From: Ktedonobacterales bacterium
GTDB lineage: Bacteria; Chloroflexota; Ktedonobacteria; Ktedonobacterales; JADMIN01
DNA length: 6,232 nucleotides
Direction: 5' to 3'
Assembly: GCA_025450405.1 (NCBI GenBank)
Contig: JANWHL010000156.1
Coordinates: forward strand, 1 to 6,232
Of the stretch, positions 4,520 through 6,232 are shown piece by piece (position 1 is the stretch's first letter; each line of letters starts with the position of its first letter). The notes under the pieces were generated by a model. That model was not told the DNA's origin and did not search any database. It saw only the letters and a list, made by a program, of their open reading frames with translations. The position numbers were made by a program, and so were the translations under genes.

Positions 4520-5518
4520 ATGCGGAAGATTGATGCGTTCGCCCACATCTTGCCGCGCGCGTATCTCAACCGGCTGGAGCGGCAGCTCGAGCGGACGATG
4601 GACGCGAGCCGGCTCGACTACTACCGCGAGGGTGTCTTCACGTTCGATCCGGTGCTGACCGATCTGGACGCGCGGTGGCGGAAGATCGACCCGTACGGCG
4701 AGTACGCCCAGATCCTGGTGCTGGCCGTGCCGCCGCTGGAAGAGGTGGGGCCGCCGGCCGTCGCGGCGGAGTTCGCGCGTATCGCAAATGACGAGATGGC
4801 GGAACTGGTGCGGCGGTTCCCCGACCGCTTCGTCGGCTTCGCGGCGGCGCTGCCCATGAGCGACGTCGACGCGGCGGCGCGCGAGCTCGACCGCGCGCTG
4901 ACACAGCTCGGCGCGCTGGGGGCGCAGGTGTACACCAACGTGCTGGGCGTGGCGCTCGACGACCCGCGCTTCGAGCCGCTGTTCACCCGACTCGAGGAGG
5001 CTGGACGCGCCATGTGGCTGCACCCGACGCGCAGCGCGGCGTGGGCCGACTATCCGGCCGAGAGCCGGTCCGACTATGGCCTGTGGTGGTCCCTCGGCTG
5101 GCCTTACGAGACCGCCGCCGCCCTCGCGCGCCTGGTCTATTCCGGGCACATGGAGCGCCACCCGCACCAGCTCGTGATCGCGCACCACGGGGGCGGCATG
5201 GTACCGCATTTCTCGGCCCGGCTCGCGATGGGTCCCGGCCACCGGCAGGTCAAGGACGCCCTGCCACGACCGCCGCTCGACTACTTCCGGCGGTTCCATG
5301 TCGACACAGCGCTCTTTGGCGCGCCCCACGCGGTGCGCTGCGTCCTGGACTTCTTCGGCCCAGGGCACGTGCTCTTCGGCACCGATATGCCGCTGGGACC
5401 GGCGAACGCGGTCGAGGCGACGATCGCGGACATTGACGCGGCGGGCCTGTCCGGTGCGGACTTGGCCGCGGTCTACGCTGGGAACGCCATGCGTCTACTC
5501 AGGCTGCCGGGCGGCTAA
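4520..5518 (+). CDS. Amidohydrolase-2 / ACMSD-like metal-dependent hydrolase or decarboxylase (332 aa)
   Basis: The ATG at 4520 follows GAGGAGG (4504-4510) by 9 nt; the stop is TAA at 5516-5518. The length is normal for the family. This is a cytoplasmic TIM-barrel enzyme of the amidohydrolase superfamily, in the group of aminocarboxymuconate-semialdehyde decarboxylase, gamma-resorcylate decarboxylase and relatives, which use one divalent metal (usually zinc or manganese). Visible landmarks are the first strand IDAFAH (residues 4-9), H168 in MWLHP, H222 in the AHHGGG loop (221-226) and D289 in FGTDMP, matching the ligands and catalytic Asp of the family. The first position of the usual HxH pair is Phe7, leaving only His9, which is unusual for an ACMSD-type site. 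The substrate cannot be told from sequence; an aromatic or carboxylated acid is likely for the family. It has its own promoter, its neighbours give no pathway, and its G+C (about 73% in one counted line) is well above the central region. Confidence 0.95.
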   Translation: MRKIDAFAHILPRAYLNRLERQLERTMDASRLDYYREGVFTFDPVLTDLDARWRKIDPYGEYAQILVLAVPPLEEVGPPAVAAEFARIANDEMAELVRRFPDRFVGFAAALPMSDVDAAARELDRALTQLGALGAQVYTNVLGVALDDPRFEPLFTRLEEAGRAMWLHPTRSAAWADYPAESRSDYGLWWSLGWPYETAAALARLVYSGHMERHPHQLVIAHHGGGMVPHFSARLAMGPGHRQVKDALPRPPLDYFRRFHVDTALFGAPHAVRCVLDFFGPGHVLFGTDMPLGPANAVEATIADIDAAGLSGADLAAVYAGNAMRLLRLPGG

Positions 5519-6111
5519 CTGGCATGGCTTGCAAACTTCAGGCGAGGAGTGTTGGAGTCGGCCTTGAAGCGCCGATAGGCTTCATCCGCCTCGCGCTGCC
5601 CGCCGCCTTCACGGACCACGTCACGATCCTGATTTAGCTGGCCGCCGTGGCGCCGCTCTTTGTCGTCATGCGCTTTCTACCGCGACGCTTGGCCGCACTC
5701 CGGCGGCGGCATGTGAACGGTATACAGACGGCGGTGCTGACCTTTGATGCCGCGGGGATGGGCCCCGAGTGGGGAGGCCATTTGACGAGCGGGCGCCGCG
5801 CAGTCTATGCTTGGAACGGGATGCTTGGCAGCCGCGATCAGATCTCCCCGCATGCGCGGCATGCCGCCGCGTGGTGGCCAGGGGTCTGCGGATCACCCCT
5901 CCGGACCGCGCTCACCCGGAAAGCGGCGTGAGTTGCCGTCTCTCGCTCATGTAATTGGCGGGTGAGCACATCCGGCTCCGCCTCCTTCCCGCGGGGCGAG
6001 TGGGCCGGGGGGTGAAGATCCAGCAGCGATCATGGCCTCGACCCTCCTCTGCCCTCTGTGTGCCCCAGTGGGGGACCCCGCCTCCGTTTCCGCATTGTGA
6101 GCTCGTCCCCC
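5519..6111. other. Gap without a convincing gene; possible broken minus-strand frame
   Basis: Nearly 600 nt lie between the amidohydrolase stop and the ribosome binding site of the next gene. The plus frame at 5647-5931 and the minus frames at 5666-5896 have Arg/Pro/Ala/His-rich composition and no ribosome binding site. The most protein-like stretch is on the minus strand from 5676 to 5515, where 53 open codons end in TAG and include an acidic/basic helical run DEAYRRFKADSNTPRLKF. The same frame is open further upstream to 5862, interrupted only by one TAG at 5679-5677. It could be the decayed 3' end of a gene or chance; I recognise no family. Confidence 0.3.
6070..6111 (+). promoter_or_regulatory. 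Leader stem GGGGGAC/GTCCCCC abutting the ribosome binding site
   Basis: GGGGGAC (6070-6076) can pair with GTCCCCC (6105-6111) over a 28-nt loop, and the stem ends immediately before the AAGGAGG site. A competing small stem, CCCC-AGT-GGGG at 6063-6073, uses the same G run, so the two cannot form together. That could tune translation, but GC-rich DNA gives such pairings by chance. Confidence 0.25.
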
Positions 6112-6118
6112 AAGGAGG
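6112..6118 (+). promoter_or_regulatory. AAGGAGG ribosome binding site fixing the GTG start at 6125
   Basis: A near-perfect AAGGAGG lies 6 nt upstream of the GTG at 6125. This decides the start of a gene that runs off the right edge and would otherwise be missed because of its non-ATG start and truncation. Confidence 0.8.
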
Positions 6119-6124
6119 CCGAGC

Positions 6125-6232
6125 GTGAAGGTGCGGCAGCAGGTTTTCGATACCTACTGGCGTTTCGCCGCCGCGCGCCAGGAGGTCTTCTTCGCGCGCC
6201 TCCGCGACGACCCACCGCCCTGGACAGCCGAC
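6125..6232 (+). CDS. N-terminus of a nucleotide-kinase / HMUDK-helical-domain-like protein (partial, 36 codons)
   Basis: GTG at 6125 follows AAGGAGG by 6 nt, and the frame is open to the window end, so only the first 36 residues are seen. They read as VFDTYWRFAAARQ (residues 8-20), FFARL and PPPWTAD. This resembles, from memory, the opening of the helical domain found in 5-hydroxymethyl-dU DNA kinases and related alpha-glutamyl/putrescinyl-thymine biosynthesis proteins, which commonly begin with a YWRFAAERQ-IFF-R...PWT-DP pattern. In phages these modify thymine-derived bases. Bacterial chromosomal copies are often annotated as nucleotide kinase domain-containing proteins of unknown role and may be phage- or defence-related. 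The family call depends on this short stretch, and the catalytic part lies outside the window. No membrane segment is visible. Confidence 0.72.
   Translation, partial: MKVRQQVFDTYWRFAAARQEVFFARLRDDPPPWTAD

Noticed and set aside
4427..5368. 313-residue minus-strand frame antisense to the amidohydrolase
   Set aside because: Arg/His/Val-rich shadow of a recognisable enzyme gene with all its family motifs on the plus strand.
1..6232. CRISPR array, rRNA, tRNA, insertion-sequence ends
   Set aside because: No regularly spaced direct repeats, no RNA-gene consensus arms and no paired terminal inverted repeats with a transposase frame were seen.

Overview
The window is bacterial DNA, GC-rich overall but uneven. 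I counted about 73% G+C in 4801-4860, inside the amidohydrolase gene, against about 47% in 2641-2700, in a long intergenic region. Genes are tightly packed on both strands, with clear AGGAGG-type ribosome binding sites and several GTG starts. The XRE-type regulator style reminds me of Chloroflexota such as the Thermomicrobia, but that is memory and weak inference; no marker gene settles the taxonomy.

Left block (1-2210, minus strand): four closely spaced genes read leftward. In transcription order they are a 295-residue regulator with two near-identical XRE-type helix-turn-helix repeats, a small single-pass membrane protein, a 142-residue cysteine-cluster protein with a C-terminal tandem repeat, and an unrecognised protein running off the left edge. 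This last gene is found only by following the frame to position 1. Spacings of 7 nt, a 34-nt overlap and 87 nt suggest one operon.

Centre (2211-2844): an unusually long, AT-richer divergent region without a convincing gene. It carries several inverted repeats (the best is at 2461-2489), five exact CCAAAT/ATTTGG hexamers, and a sigma70-like promoter reading rightward.

Centre-right (2845-4165, plus strand): a two-gene operon. The first gene encodes a membrane-anchored protein with a cytoplasmic domain. The second, 13 nt later, encodes a small alpha/beta protein resembling YbjN/secretion-chaperone folds. With the divergent left block, this looks like a two-armed cassette controlled from 2211-2844, probably by the tandem-HTH protein. 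I recognise no described system with this gene set, so it is the best candidate here for something new; its function is unknown.

Right block (4166-6232, plus strand): a 354-nt gap with a hairpin and a good promoter leads into an amidohydrolase-2 (ACMSD-like) metal-dependent hydrolase/decarboxylase. About 600 nt with no convincing gene follow, holding only a possible broken frame on the minus strand. Last comes the first 36 codons of a GTG-started gene resembling the helical domain of 5-hydroxymethyl-dU DNA kinases and related base-hypermodification proteins. These genes have no obvious functional link to the cassette.
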